64,000 nucleotides of DNA from an uncultured Cedecea sp. (GCF_947498825.1 NZ_CANMLV010000018.1:1-64000); one strand, 5' to 3'; positions 8,233 through 16,446 are shown, numbered from the stretch's first letter. Notes: generated from the letters alone by a model not told the origin. A program made the numbers and translations.

Positions 8233-8471
8233 GCAATAAAAACATTATTTTTTCTTAAAATTTAATCAAAATTTGGATCTGCCTTACAGTTAGAACAAAA
8301 TTTAGCCATTTAACTGAGAATGAAGCGAGCTATATACGAAACTCAAAAACTAGTAGCGCTCGCCGCAAACAATGACTAGCGGAGTCTGTCATTGTGAGGA
8401 AGCGCAATTTCTGCAATCAAGTAAAAACCACGGTCACTCCATACTGCCAGTAGTACTGATTGATTTAGCTG

Positions 8472-8675
8472 TTATCCACATATCCACGGGATATTTTTTA
8501 TTAATCTTTTTATGATCATTTTTAAGATCCTTTTTAGAGCATCGATAAATCCAGTCACAGTAAGGCTCTCAGAGGAGTTAGTGTGACAATTTGCCCTTTA
8601 TCTGTGACAAATAACCCTTAATAGAGCAATGTGTCTGTGACAACCTGCCCTCAACTATGTGACAAACTGCCCTCA
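8472..8675 (+). other. iteron-type replication origin (RepFIA oriS-like)
   Basis: A perfect DnaA box TTATCCACA lies at 8472-8480, followed by AT-rich DNA. Four direct repeats of the form TGTGACAAnnTgCCCT start at 8582, 8603, 8636 and 8658. A near-DnaA box TTACCCACA is at 8686. This resembles F plasmid oriS/incB, where RepE monomers bind the iterons next to DnaA boxes and an AT-rich opening region. The spacing of 21, 33 and 22 bp is uneven: one gap is about half a helical turn longer than a multiple of the others. Confidence 0.85.
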
Positions 8676-8710
8676 GTTATCTTCCTTACCCACAGAGTTA
8701 TGCTTAAAAG

Positions 8711-8754
8711 TTGACTATTACTGAATAGATGTGACAATAAATTTACTTGTCACA
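8711..8754 (+). promoter_or_regulatory. repE promoter and autorepression operator
   Basis: TTGACT at 8711-8716 can serve as a -35 element, with a weak -10 about 16-17 bp downstream inside an inverted repeat. The repeat is TGTGACAA at 8730-8737 facing TTGTCACA at 8747-8754. Its half-sites share the TGTGACAA core of the iterons. That fits RepE, whose monomer binds iterons and whose dimer binds the inverted operator to repress itself. The start codon follows at 8772 with GGAG at 8763. Confidence 0.75.
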
Positions 8755-8771
8755 TTTTATATGGAGCAGTA

Positions 8772-9518
8772 ATGACAAACGTTCCTCTGATCAATCAGAA
8801 AAAGAGAAAAAACAGCCCACGAATAGTTCAGTCAAATGAGTTAACTGAAGCGGCTTACAGCTTATCTCGCGATCAAAAACGGATGCTGTACCTTTTTGTT
8901 GAGCAAATTAGGAAATCAGACGGAACACTTCAGGAGCATGACGGTATCTGTGAAATACAAGTAGCTCACTATGCAAAAACGTTTGGTCTTACTTCTGCAG
9001 AGGCTAGTAAAGACATCAGACAGGCATTAAAGGGGTTCGTTGGTAAAGAGGTTGTCTTCTATCGTCCTGAGGAGGATGTAGGGGATGACAAAGGCTACGA
9101 ATCATTTCCCTGGTTCATTAAACGTGCGCATAGCCCTTCCAGAGGCGCTTATAGTGTTCATATAAACCCCTACCTCATACCTTTTTTTATAGGCCTGCAG
9201 AATCGCTTCACGCAGTTCAGATTAAGCGAGACGAAAGAGATTACTAACCCATATGCAATGCGCCTATATGAGTCTTTATGCCAGTACAGGAAGGCGGATG
9301 GTTCAGGAGTTGTTTCTTTACGTATTGATTGGATCATGGAACGCTACCAGTTACCACAGAGCTACCAGCGCATGCCTGATTTTCGGCGCAGATTCCTGCA
9401 GTCGAGCATAGATGAAATCAACAGCAGAACACCTATGCGTTTGAGTTATATCGAAAAGAAAAAAGGAAGACAAACATCACATATTGTCTTTTCTTTCAGG
9501 GATGTAGAATCAATTTAA
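8772..9518 (+). CDS. repE: RepE-type replication initiator (RepFIA family, Rep_3 fold)
   Basis: This protein starts plasmid replication by binding iterons and negatively controls its own gene. The 248 residues match F plasmid RepE (251) almost end to end by eye, for example [13 protein letters not shown] at the start, [54 protein letters not shown] and [14 protein letters not shown]. Differences cluster at both ends and in the dimerisation region, so it is a variant such as those on FIA(HI1)- or IncR-like backbones rather than F itself. Two winged-helix domains are expected. Iterons flank the gene on both sides. Unlike F, where sopAB follows repE, here it is divergent from P1-type parAB. Confidence 0.93.
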   Translation: MTNVPLINQKKRKNSPRIVQSNELTEAAYSLSRDQKRMLYLFVEQIRKSDGTLQEHDGICEIQVAHYAKTFGLTSAEASKDIRQALKGFVGKEVVFYRPEEDVGDDKGYESFPWFIKRAHSPSRGAYSVHINPYLIPFFIGLQNRFTQFRLSETKEITNPYAMRLYESLCQYRKADGSGVVSLRIDWIMERYQLPQSYQRMPDFRRRFLQSSIDEINSRTPMRLSYIEKKKGRQTSHIVFSFRDVESI

Positions 9519-9539
9519 GGTCAAAGTTTAAGGGGCTTC

Positions 9540-9759
9540 TGTCACAGTTGTGAGTGCAAATTGTCACAGTTGTAAGTGCAAATTGTCACGGTTAGCAGCT
9601 CGTAAGCGACAATTTCATCAATAGCATTACGGCTTATCAACTATTGAGTTGATTGCTATTCAATATAGTTACTCTCAAAGTGATATCTAACATCTTGCTG
9701 AATTTAACGCTTCGTATGAGGGTTATTTGTCACAGATTTTCTGAAGGTGATTTGTCACA
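9540..9759 (+). repeat. incC-like iteron group downstream of repE
   Basis: Five copies of the inverted iteron core (TGTCACA or TTGTCAC) start at 9540, 9561, 9583, 9727 and 9752. They are in the opposite orientation to the origin iterons at 8582-8675. In F the incC iterons downstream of repE bind RepE and limit copy number by handcuffing; position and sequence suggest the same here. The third copy (TTGTCACG) is degenerate. Confidence 0.75.
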
Positions 9760-10182
9760 GTACGTGATTGGTGAACTGCTCCCATTGAATGTCATACCCT
9801 GATTGATTACATTCTGATTTCATAACAGTGAACTCATCACAATATGCGTAGCGACTCTTTCATTGGCCTTTCAGTTCATCAATTGTATAAAGATCATATT
9901 GAGGACGCGCTAGTAGCTACGCCTACTCGGAACAAAAATTAATACTGTGGTTTTAGCGATACCGCTTGGTATTAGCGTCGGTATGTTTCAGAGGTCACAA
10001 TGTAAACAGCCATATAGTGAAGGAACGTTACCCACATTGATTTGTCTCACCAACTCAGATAGCCCGTCACTTCGATAATAAAAGTAGCGTAAGTGGCCTT
10101 TTTATTGCCTCTCGTTTAATCCCCGCGTTACCTGCTTAAGGTTGTGATTCTACCGACCTTTAAAAAAACGATAAAAGACTTG
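9760..10182. other. intergenic region between the iterons and relBE
   Basis: I see no gene in this stretch. It contains AAGTGGCCTTTTTATTGCCTCTCG from 10091, the first copy of a near-identical repeat that recurs at 11688. No tRNA or clear terminator hairpin could be made out. Confidence 0.4.
10091..10123 (+). repeat. direct repeat, copy 1 (flanks the relBE segment)
   Basis: The sequence AAGTGGCCTTTTTATTGCCT and the CTCGTTTAATCC after it recur at 11688-11720 with about four differences. The pair brackets relBE and two small unknown genes in direct orientation, which could reflect insertion of that 1.6-kb block or allow its loss by recombination. Confidence 0.6.
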
Positions 10183-10221
10183 TTAATAGGTCTTATTTCA
10201 CGCATTATTAAGACCTATTAA
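10183..10221 (+). promoter_or_regulatory. relBE operator, 13-bp inverted repeat
   Basis: TTAATAGGTCTTA at 10183-10195 and its exact complement TAAGACCTATTAA at 10209-10221 lie just before the relB ribosome site (GAGG at about 10231). Toxin-antitoxin complexes normally repress their own promoter through such a dyad, so this is the probable autoregulatory site. Confidence 0.7.
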
Positions 10222-10241
10222 ACAGTCTTAAGAGGTGTTCT

Positions 10242-10493
10242 ATGCCTAACATTATTTTGAGTGACACTAGCGCCAGCATCAGCGAATTGAAGAAAAACCC
10301 AATGGCAACAATCAGTGCTGGAGATGGTTATCCAGTCGCTATTCTCAATCGTAATCAACCTGCGTTCTACTGTGTTCCGGCTGAACTGTATGAGAAAATG
10401 CTCGATGCTCTTGATGACCAGGAACTGGTTAAACTTGTAACCGAACGTAGTAATCAAAAGCTTATCGATGTGGATCTGGATAGCTATCTATGA
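10242..10493 (+). CDS. relB: RelB-like antitoxin
   Basis: This is an 83-residue antitoxin paired with the RelE toxin that follows. The N-terminal DNA-binding part (ILSDTSASISELKKNPMATI) and the PVAILNRNQPAFYCVPAELY block are those of the Phd/YefM-like antitoxin of the P307/F-plasmid RelBE pair. The C-terminal acidic tail, expected to wrap the toxin, is short. The stop overlaps the relE start (ATGA), so both proteins are made from one message with coupled translation. A 13-bp inverted repeat upstream is the likely self-repression site. Confidence 0.88.
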   Translation: MPNIILSDTSASISELKKNPMATISAGDGYPVAILNRNQPAFYCVPAELYEKMLDALDDQELVKLVTERSNQKLIDVDLDSYL

Positions 10494-10777
10494 CGTATCA
10501 GGTCAAGTTCAGGGAAGACGCTCAGAAAGAATGGTACAAGCTGGATAAGACCATTCAGCAACAATTTGCTAAGAAACTTAAGAAATGTTGTGAAAATCCA
10601 CATATTCCGTCAGCAAAGCTGCGCGGAATAAAAGATTGCTACAAAATCAAACTACGAGCATCTGGTTTTCGCCTTGTATATCAAGTAATTGATAACCAGT
10701 TGATTATTGTAGTGGTTGCAGTTGGTAAACGCGAGCGAAGTGATGTCTATAATCTGGCTAGCGAGAGAGTTAGATAA
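10490..10777 (+). CDS. relE: RelE-family mRNA interferase toxin
   Basis: RelE toxins cut mRNA in the ribosomal A site. The 95-residue length equals E. coli RelE. It shares KEWYKL near the N-terminus and the block LRGIKDCYKIKLRASGFRLV, followed by VGKRERSDVY, which contains the conserved basic residues and the C-terminal tyrosine that contact mRNA. Partner RelB lies directly upstream with a 4-bp overlap. Together they stabilise the plasmid by killing or arresting cells that lose it. Confidence 0.9.
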   Translation: MTYQVKFREDAQKEWYKLDKTIQQQFAKKLKKCCENPHIPSAKLRGIKDCYKIKLRASGFRLVYQVIDNQLIIVVVAVGKRERSDVYNLASERVR

Positions 10778-10810
10778 ACTTAGGAAATAACTCAATTAAA
10801 GGATTGATAT

Positions 10811-11269
10811 ATGGAATTGAAAAATGTTTATGTGAGACTCGAAAAGTTCGCAACGACCGCCCTTAAATCCTTTGTATTCTTTGGGGGCAGTTCAATATTT
10901 GCCGTTGCGTTTTTAGTGCTACAAAATTTTTTTCTTGGTCCTAAATTTGAAGAAATTACCATTTCAGTGCTCTTAATCACAGGCGCAGCGGCGGTTGTAT
11001 CTGCTTTGACAGGGGGACTAATATTTAGTTATTTAGCTTTTTCTAATCCTTTATCAAACAAAAAAATTAAAAAATACAATGCTGAAATATTATATCATTT
11101 TAATAGAATTGAATTATTAAAATCTGAAGAATGGGAAGATATTGTTAAAGATTCAATGGGGGGTAAGTATAAGCGCATATCAAGTCAGCAATACCTCATC
11201 GATGAAAGGAATCGATTGATAAGACAACATGAGGAACGAATCTCTTTTTATAAAGAAATGCTTTTATGA
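10811..11269 (+). CDS. hypothetical inner-membrane protein, 152 residues
   Basis: I do not recognise a family. Two hydrophobic segments are clear (about residues 19-41 and 51-77), followed by a charged cytoplasmic tail of about 70 residues with a predicted coiled-coil character (LIDERNRLIRQHEERISFY). The start at 10811 follows AAAGGA. It lies 33 bp after relE on the same strand and may be transcribed with it. AT content is higher than in the replication genes. A role in exclusion or defence is possible but not supported by any motif. Confidence 0.65.
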   Translation: MELKNVYVRLEKFATTALKSFVFFGGSSIFAVAFLVLQNFFLGPKFEEITISVLLITGAAAVVSALTGGLIFSYLAFSNPLSNKKIKKYNAEILYHFNRIELLKSEEWEDIVKDSMGGKYKRISSQQYLIDERNRLIRQHEERISFYKEMLL

Positions 11270-11427
11270 TTTGTTTAAACAAGTGAAACCGATTAAATAA
11301 CAATCCGAAGCTAAGTGAAGTCACGTCTTTGACCTTAGCTCTACTGGTAGAGCCGGATCTGGCTTGGTAAAATGGCTGTTATGCGTCAAAAAGGGTGATA
11401 ATTACACAATGAACACAGGATATAGCG

Positions 11428-11679
11428 ATGAAGAACAATAATATTTTAACGCTTATTATCTATAACTATTACTTAGCAAAAGCACGATTTAATTCGATTA
11501 AACCGCTATTTATCAGTAAGTTTAATAATAGAACCCCCTTTCTTTGGATGGGTAATTTGAAATCAATCCGCTATTGTTATGCCGATGCCTACTATGAAAC
11601 ATATATTCTTCCTGTTGAATTAGAAGCTCATGACAGGATACAAGAAGAATACTTAGCACTAGCCCCGCATAGAGAATAA
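11428..11679 (+). CDS. hypothetical small protein, 83 residues
   Basis: The frame has a good ribosome site (AGGA, 8 bases before the ATG) and basic, tyrosine-rich content (ADAYYETYILPVELEAHDRI). I know no match. It ends 9 bases before the second copy of the direct repeat at 11688. It could be a real small gene of the plasmid backbone; there is no functional clue. Confidence 0.5.
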   Translation: MKNNNILTLIIYNYYLAKARFNSIKPLFISKFNNRTPFLWMGNLKSIRYCYADAYYETYILPVELEAHDRIQEEYLALAPHRE

Positions 11680-11687
11680 TGCCACGA

Positions 11688-11720
11688 AAGTGACCTTTTT
11701 ATTGCCTCTCGTATTATTCC
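11688..11720 (+). repeat. direct repeat, copy 2 (flanks the relBE segment)
   Basis: AAGTGACCTTTTTATTGCCT with the CTCGTATTATTCC that follows is the second copy of the repeat at 10091-10123, with about four mismatches and the same orientation. Confidence 0.6.
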
Positions 11721-11845
11721 TCTGACAATCAGATATACATGTTATTCTGTCCTTTCATACTAGCTTTACGAGAATTATCATGCTGTACAAAGAGTGTATT
11801 CGTTTTGTGCAGACTTGATTTGAGAAAAATATTTATAGTGACTGC

Positions 11846-12628
11846 CTAACGGTTATTTTTGAGCATCATCACAGCATCAGCCTCCGGCATATGAAACTGA
11901 ACCCGGTGGCGTGCCGCGACATCGAGCGCAAACACCTTCGTGTACACTTCAGTCGAACTCAGCGACTTATGTCCCATCAGACTTTGCAATACCTTTAGCG
12001 GTATCCCCGCATACAGCATGTGCATGGCATAGGAGTGCCGGAATGTGTGCGGTGTGACGGGCACGGAAAATGTTACGCCATCATTCCCGGCAGCATCCAC
12101 CGCTTCACTTATCCAGGTTCGGACAGTCCTGTCTGTGATTTCCCAGATACGGGCTTTCTCCGTTCGTCCGGTGCGTTTGTTTCGCCGTTCGAGAGGGATC
12201 TTCAGCGTGGCCACCATCATCTGCAGCTGGCTGACATATTGATGATCGGAGAGCGGAACGAGGCGATGTACCTGACTGCCAGCCGGAGCACGACCTGCTG
12301 TTCGGGCTGCTTTCTCAGCGCGTTGTTTCAGTGTGGCCAGCTGAACATACGGGTAGGGCGGAGCCAGGGAAAAATCCCCCCTGGTCAGAGCCAGAACCTC
12401 ATTAATTCGTGCGCCGGTATTCCACAGCGTGGCCAGCAGCATCTTGCGGTGAAGGTCAGGAACATAATGAAGTAGGGCGCTGACTTCTGGTGCCAGTAGA
12501 TACTTCGGCAATTCATCCTGTATTAAAGCCATTTGACGTAAAGCTAACGCGGCAGGATAGTCGATAGACACTGGCAGTTGCGCAGAAGGAATGGTCATAC
12601 CCTGAACGGTAAGTGGCGATGGCATCAT
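11846..12628 (-). CDS. resD: ResD-type tyrosine recombinase (multimer resolution)
   Basis: This is the site-specific recombinase that resolves plasmid dimers, like protein D (ResD) of F. The 260 residues closely match F ResD, starting with PLTVQGMTIPSAQLPV and running through WNTGARINEVLALTRGDF. The catalytic arginine is in TGARINE (near residue 72), His-x-x-Arg is in TPHTFRHSYAM (near 194), and the nucleophilic Tyr is in SSTEVYTKVFA (near 230). All tyrosine-recombinase residues are present. F's resD acts at the rfsF site near its secondary origin; I did not find an rfsF-like site here. The gene is convergent with the relBE block. Confidence 0.9.
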   Translation of the reverse strand: MMPSPLTVQGMTIPSAQLPVSIDYPAALALRQMALIQDELPKYLLAPEVSALLHYVPDLHRKMLLATLWNTGARINEVLALTRGDFSLAPPYPYVQLATLKQRAEKAARTAGRAPAGSQVHRLVPLSDHQYVSQLQMMVATLKIPLERRNKRTGRTEKARIWEITDRTVRTWISEAVDAAGNDGVTFSVPVTPHTFRHSYAMHMLYAGIPLKVLQSLMGHKSLSSTEVYTKVFALDVAARHRVQFHMPEADAVMMLKNNR

Positions 12629-12695
12629 TATGTGTAACCCATACTGATTAAATCATTATGTTTCATAGCATCTCGTTCAGCCAAAAATATATTAT

Positions 12696-13262
12696 TCAGG
12701 GCAGTGGCGCAGCCCGGAGGGTACAGGACATCACGTTGTCACCAGGAGTGTCCGGGCCAGGCAGAACCTCGTAATCGGGCATTGTCGTGATACGGAAAAG
12801 GCTGTAATCATCCCAGCTAACGGTCGAATCTTTCAGAATGGCAAGAAGTTCAGCTTCATAGGCGCGCGCATACGGTAGCGACAGTGTGATAGTCTGTGGA
12901 TCAACCTCATTCCTCAGCCGCGTTTTTTCCAGCGTGGTAGTCAGACGGTATTTTTCCGTCCTGAAGGGTGACTGCCCGCCAATATTCGTCTGAGTGTACG
13001 TCATATCAAACACCATCCGGTCGCCTTCGTTCAGCAAAACCACTCCTGTCATCTGGCTTTCAACGGGGATAGGCTTGGCCACATCTTTGACCCGGATTTC
13101 AGTTAATCTGTTGCAGACTACCTGGGTTCCTGGCTTCTGAGTTGCGTTGAGTTCCCGCATTTCACTGAGCGTCGCTGCGCCAGCGGGCCCCGTCAGCACC
13201 GTGATCATGAGAAGAGGGACCAGTCCTCTCATCGTTGCCATGGTTCTTGCATTTCCAATCAT
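12696..13262 (-). CDS. hypothetical exported (periplasmic) protein, 188 residues
   Basis: The N-terminus is a clear signal peptide: basic start, hydrophobic core MRGLVPLLMITVLTGPAGA (about residues 11-29), and an AGA-A cleavage site. The mature protein is beta-rich (MVFDMTYTQTNIGG) with two cysteines, one near the start and one near the end, that could form a disulphide. The start is supported by AGGAG 7 bases upstream. I do not recognise the family. It follows the 118-residue gene by 31 bp on the same strand, suggesting one operon. Confidence 0.6.
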   Translation of the reverse strand: MIGNARTMATMRGLVPLLMITVLTGPAGAATLSEMRELNATQKPGTQVVCNRLTEIRVKDVAKPIPVESQMTGVVLLNEGDRMVFDMTYTQTNIGGQSPFRTEKYRLTTTLEKTRLRNEVDPQTITLSLPYARAYEAELLAILKDSTVSWDDYSLFRITTMPDYEVLPGPDTPGDNVMSCTLRAAPLP

Positions 13263-13293
13263 TGCCGTACTCCTGTGATTAAAAATCCCGCTC

Positions 13294-13650
13294 TCATCTA
13301 TCGTTATTTTCAGCAGTGTTCACGATTGCATCCACCGCCTTTTCGACAGAAAAGGACAACCTGTCCTTTGGTGAAAAATGCACCCAGTAGCACAGATGCG
13401 TGCCATAGTTCTGCCCGGTATGACGAGTTTCATAATCCACACTGAATGCGTAAATTTCCCGGTTGTTTAAATTCCACTGAGTGATCTCGCAATATCGTAC
13501 ATAAAGCTCTTTCAGTTCCTCAAAGAAACTCCCTTCACGGATCGGGCCTGATTCTTTCACAACCTCACGCTGATCCTTAAAATAAGCCACCGTGGCTTTT
13601 TTAGATTTGAATTCCTTCTGGCTAAACTTCACAGGTATTGAACGTCCCAT
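13294..13650 (-). CDS. hypothetical protein, DCL/DUF3223-like
   Basis: The 118-residue protein starts with a basic segment (KFSQKEFKSKKATVAYFKDQ). It ends in a pattern, TGQNYGTHLCYWVHFSPKDR then LSFSVEKAVDAI, that resembles the DCL/DUF3223 fold (fgt-CF-vv-dg-dFSyrk). The match is by eye and weak in the middle. The start is supported by AGGAG 7 bases upstream. It is probably cotranscribed with the exported protein at 12696-13262. Function unknown. Confidence 0.55.
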   Translation of the reverse strand: MGRSIPVKFSQKEFKSKKATVAYFKDQREVVKESGPIREGSFFEELKELYVRYCEITQWNLNNREIYAFSVDYETRHTGQNYGTHLCYWVHFSPKDRLSFSVEKAVDAIVNTAENNDR

Positions 13651-14224
13651 CCTGAACTCCTATCTTGTCAGCACAATAATCACTCATCATAATTATTCAG
13701 TTCAACATTATTTCTGCCACCCCATAAAACAACGCTTAGAAATAATAACATTAGAATTAATAATCAGACTCATAGTCACCACTGGCAATTACCGGATACC
13801 CGTCGAGGCCTGATCCGACTTTTCCTTTATTCTACACTTTCCGGAAGTCACAAACCCGGATAATTGTCTCATCTCGCCATTTTTCACCCCGTAGTGTTAT
13901 GTCCCGGAAAGGCAGATAACACAACATACAGTGTCATATCCAGCTGAACCACCTACTACATATTGTATCCGGAAAGGAATATACCCGGGAGGACGGGAAG
14001 AGATCCGGCTCCTGGGGTTTTCGGATCTTCATAGAAAAAGGAGAAACAGAAAGGTTTTTTTTACACAGGATCACTTGCTAAGAAACTCATTTATGATATT
14101 TTTATTTAAGATTACTTAGAAACTTAGAAACTTAGAAACTTAGAAACTTAGAAACTTAGTTCTTGATTCTTGTTTTATAAGTTATCAGGTGACAATAAAT
14201 AATTTTCTCAGACAGGAGATAGTC
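13651..14224. other. gene-poor region with an 8-bp tandem repeat
   Basis: I find no convincing gene here; a 62-codon frame at 13931-14119 lacks a ribosome site. The right part holds the tandem repeat at 14115-14160. The AGGAGA ribosome site for the next gene is at about 14212. The promoter of the downstream genes should lie here, probably around the repeat. Confidence 0.5.
14115..14160 (+). repeat. tandem repeat CTTAGAAA, about 5.6 copies
   Basis: The 8-bp unit CTTAGAAA is repeated exactly from 14115 to about 14160, starting about 110 bp before the ATG at 14225. Eight-bp units change length by slippage, and a change here would alter the spacing of promoter or upstream elements without shifting a reading frame. 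It could also be an iteron or protein-binding array. Confidence 0.85.
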
Positions 14225-14842
14225 ATGCCTACGAAACATATCGATGACGGCACAGCCGCCGAACTTGACGAACTCTACGTTCGCTGTGTCACCCTAACGC
14301 AACAGCCGGTGAAAGAAGTGGAAGTGTTGCGTCTGGCGATCCAGACGGGGATTGGCAATATCACCGATAACGACATACTTTCTTCCATGTCAGTCAAAGA
14401 CAGCGTATGGAAACGACTGGCAGAAAAGACCTGGTCGGAGATAACCGCCTGCTGGCCGGAAGACGTGATTGTAGCGCCTAGTTTTGAAAGACTGGCCGGG
14501 GAACATTCTGCAACATGGCAGAGTTTATCGTCTAAAACCTGCCGCGTTGAACTGATAAAACGGCTACGTGAAGAGCATTCAGGTTTGTTGTCAGAAACGG
14601 AGTGTCAGTTGTTCGGGTATGATTATGGCGGTATGACGGACGAACAACTGCAGGAAAAAGAAGCTGAAGATAAACAGAAAGATACGGAGTTTAGGGGAGG
14701 CCTTCCGTCACTGGCCGGGCGTATGTATTCCTCCTTGAGTGAACACGAGAAGTTGCTGGTACGCTATTATCACAAGAACATTAATTTCACCCCAGACGGA
14801 CAGGGAGATTTTAAGATCCAGTATCAGGAAGACAACCCATGA
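14225..14842 (+). CDS. hypothetical protein with N-terminal ribbon-helix-helix-like region
   Basis: From ATG 14225 (AGGAGA box) the product has 205 residues; an upstream ATG at 14189 lacks a ribosome site. The first 50 residues (KHIDDGTAAELDELYVRC, then VKEVEVLRLAIQTGI) resemble small ribbon-helix-helix DNA-binding regions of plasmid regulators. The rest is acidic and helical (TDEQLQEKEAEDKQKD). The stop overlaps the start of the membrane protein gene downstream by 4 bp, so the pair is coupled and probably works together. I cannot name a function. Confidence 0.6.
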   Translation: MPTKHIDDGTAAELDELYVRCVTLTQQPVKEVEVLRLAIQTGIGNITDNDILSSMSVKDSVWKRLAEKTWSEITACWPEDVIVAPSFERLAGEHSATWQSLSSKTCRVELIKRLREEHSGLLSETECQLFGYDYGGMTDEQLQEKEAEDKQKDTEFRGGLPSLAGRMYSSLSEHEKLLVRYYHKNINFTPDGQGDFKIQYQEDNP

Positions 14843-15633
14843 CTCTCCGTCAGATAATGCAGTACATTCGGATAAAGTGGGTCGGTTATCTGATCGTTGG
14901 TGTTGTGAGTGCCGGCCTGACCAGCCTGTGCTTGCTGACTTTTATTCTTTTTTATGAGTTATCCCGTACCGGCAGTGCAGCGGACTGGATTGTCTCTCTG
15001 GCAAGCGCAGCGATGGCAATCACCGCCGTATTTGCTTTTAAGGTAGCTCGTAGCTGGCTGCCACAGCTGACGACTCAGGAAGGCTACAAGCTGGCCATTG
15101 AGCTGGTCAATGACCACTATTTCTGGCTTGATGTGCAAAACCGGATACTGAACGATGTAGAACTTCCTGTCCGTTATATCCGACACCAGAACGACAGAAC
15201 AAGCATGGGCGAGTCAAAAATTACAGTCGATGAGTTGATAGAAAAACTTGAGCTCACGGTTCTACTGCATAAGGAAAGACGTGACAAAATGCAGCAGATA
15301 CGTTTTCGCCTTAATACCTATGGTCTTCGTGTTACTGGTGCGTTTGATGCTCGTTTTCGGGCACTGGACACCGCCTATATGCATGCCGCTGATGGTGCCG
15401 GTTCAATTTTGCAGATGTTGAAAGAGACGCGTGAACAGTTCAAAATACTTCCGTCGACAGACTCATCTTTATTATCGGATCAGCTCGTTCGAGATACGTA
15501 TTTACCATTAGCGACCAGGTCGACTGAACAATATGAATTCGTTAGTGAACAATTCAATAAAATGGTAGAGAGCCATGCGTCTATTTTTTCCTCGAACCCC
15601 AGTATCGACAAGCTGTTCGAAATTAGAAGATAA
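14839..15633 (+). CDS. hypothetical membrane protein, 264 residues
   Basis: Two hydrophobic helices lie near the N-terminus (residues about 15-38 and 48-66), with a long, mainly helical cytoplasmic domain after them. No conserved motif is recognised. It overlaps the preceding gene by 4 bp, so regulator-like and membrane proteins are co-produced. Another two-helix membrane protein follows at 15748, so this looks like a small accessory operon. Such pairs are often exclusion or abortive-infection functions, but that is only an inference. Confidence 0.6.
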   Translation: MTLRQIMQYIRIKWVGYLIVGVVSAGLTSLCLLTFILFYELSRTGSAADWIVSLASAAMAITAVFAFKVARSWLPQLTTQEGYKLAIELVNDHYFWLDVQNRILNDVELPVRYIRHQNDRTSMGESKITVDELIEKLELTVLLHKERRDKMQQIRFRLNTYGLRVTGAFDARFRALDTAYMHAADGAGSILQMLKETREQFKILPSTDSSLLSDQLVRDTYLPLATRSTEQYEFVSEQFNKMVESHASIFSSNPSIDKLFEIRR

Positions 15634-15747
15634 AGCCCAGAAAACTGAATCACGGTAAGTATCTTACCCTCATTTCGTAGACGAAAGTTTGGTTTCTGAG
15701 TAAGAAATCTAGGCTGCAATCACAATCATATTAAAAAATAAAGGTTT

Positions 15748-16224
15748 ATGACAATGGTAAAACAACGTTATCTTTATATTCTCTTAGGGGTAGCCATAGC
15801 AGTCCAAATTATATTTGGGGTTGTCATATATTGTTTTTTTGAGGACTGGGCTAAGAGCGGATCTTTTGGGGATACATTTGGCGCGGTAAACTCACTCTTC
15901 ACAAGTCTGGCCTTTGGTGCCTTGATTTACACAATCATTCTGCAGTCAAATGAACTTAAAATTCAACGGGAAGAATTGGTCCTCACCAGAGAGCAAATCA
16001 CTGAAGCCGCAAAGTCTCAAAAAGAGCAGGCAAAGTACACGCTTCTTAGTGCAAAGATTAGTGCCGCAATTTCGAAACAAGAGATTTATGCTAGTCACTA
16101 TGTGAATGAAAAACAATTTCCAGAACATGAACAATTCAATTTCGGTCAAATTCGCCGCCATCTTGGTGAGTTAATGCAAGAGACTGACAGACTAATTGAG
16201 GAGGCTTCAAAGAAGATTGACTAG
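15748..16224 (+). CDS. small membrane protein resembling putative phage abortive-infection (putAbiC) proteins
   Basis: The 158-residue product has a transmembrane helix at about residues 8-31 and a second at about 48-66. The pattern GDTFGAVNSLFTSLAFGALI followed by a coiled coil (NELKIQREELVLTREQITEA) is like the putative abortive-infection (putAbiC) family as I remember it. The normal family is longer, so this may be a short version. AAGG precedes the start; the second Met, two codons later, would have better spacing. It follows the 14225-15633 pair on the same strand after a 114-bp gap. Confidence 0.5.
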   Translation: MTMVKQRYLYILLGVAIAVQIIFGVVIYCFFEDWAKSGSFGDTFGAVNSLFTSLAFGALIYTIILQSNELKIQREELVLTREQITEAAKSQKEQAKYTLLSAKISAAISKQEIYASHYVNEKQFPEHEQFNFGQIRRHLGELMQETDRLIEEASKKID

Positions 16225-16249
16225 TTTTCCTGTCGGTAGAACTGGACGT

Positions 16250-16360
16250 TATAAAGCCGTATCATGACATAAAGGCGCCAGTCTATGTCAAATATACCTT
16301 TGTCGGTAATTGGCGCCGTTGCCCAGCATCATCGGTTTCGTTATGACAAGTTCACCTATT
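16250..16360 (+). repeat. diverged copy of the IncFII origin-side sequence at 37218-37330
   Basis: AGGCGCCAGTCTATGTC, ATTGGCGCCGTTGCCCAGCA and CGGTTTCGTTATGACAAG match, in order and spacing, AGGTGCCAGCCGATGTT, GTGGCGCCGTCGCCCGGCA and CGGTTCCGTTCTGACAGG near 37240-37320. Identity is about 70% by eye over 110 bp. The other copy is downstream of the IncFII repA, so this one is probably a relic of a second FII-type replicon. A run of 12 C follows at 16361-16372. Confidence 0.6.
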
Positions 16361-16446
16361 CCCCCCCCCCCCGTAAAGCCATACTGATTCCAGTTAGGAT
16401 GCTCTCAGAAAACATAAGACTAACAATCAACTAGGAATTGTTAGTC

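Noticed and set aside
12020..12475. 151-codon plus-strand frame inside resD
   Set aside because: It is the opposite-strand shadow of the conserved recombinase, with no start signal.
13931..14119. 62-codon frame before the tandem repeat
   Set aside because: No ribosome site and no recognisable protein pattern; it ends within the repeat.
14115..14160. Tandem repeat as a CRISPR array
   Set aside because: The unit is only 8 bp with no spacers; it is a simple tandem repeat.
16361..16372. Run of 12 C as a phase-variable tract
   Set aside because: It is outside any gene and no promoter or start is near it; it may also be inaccurate in length.
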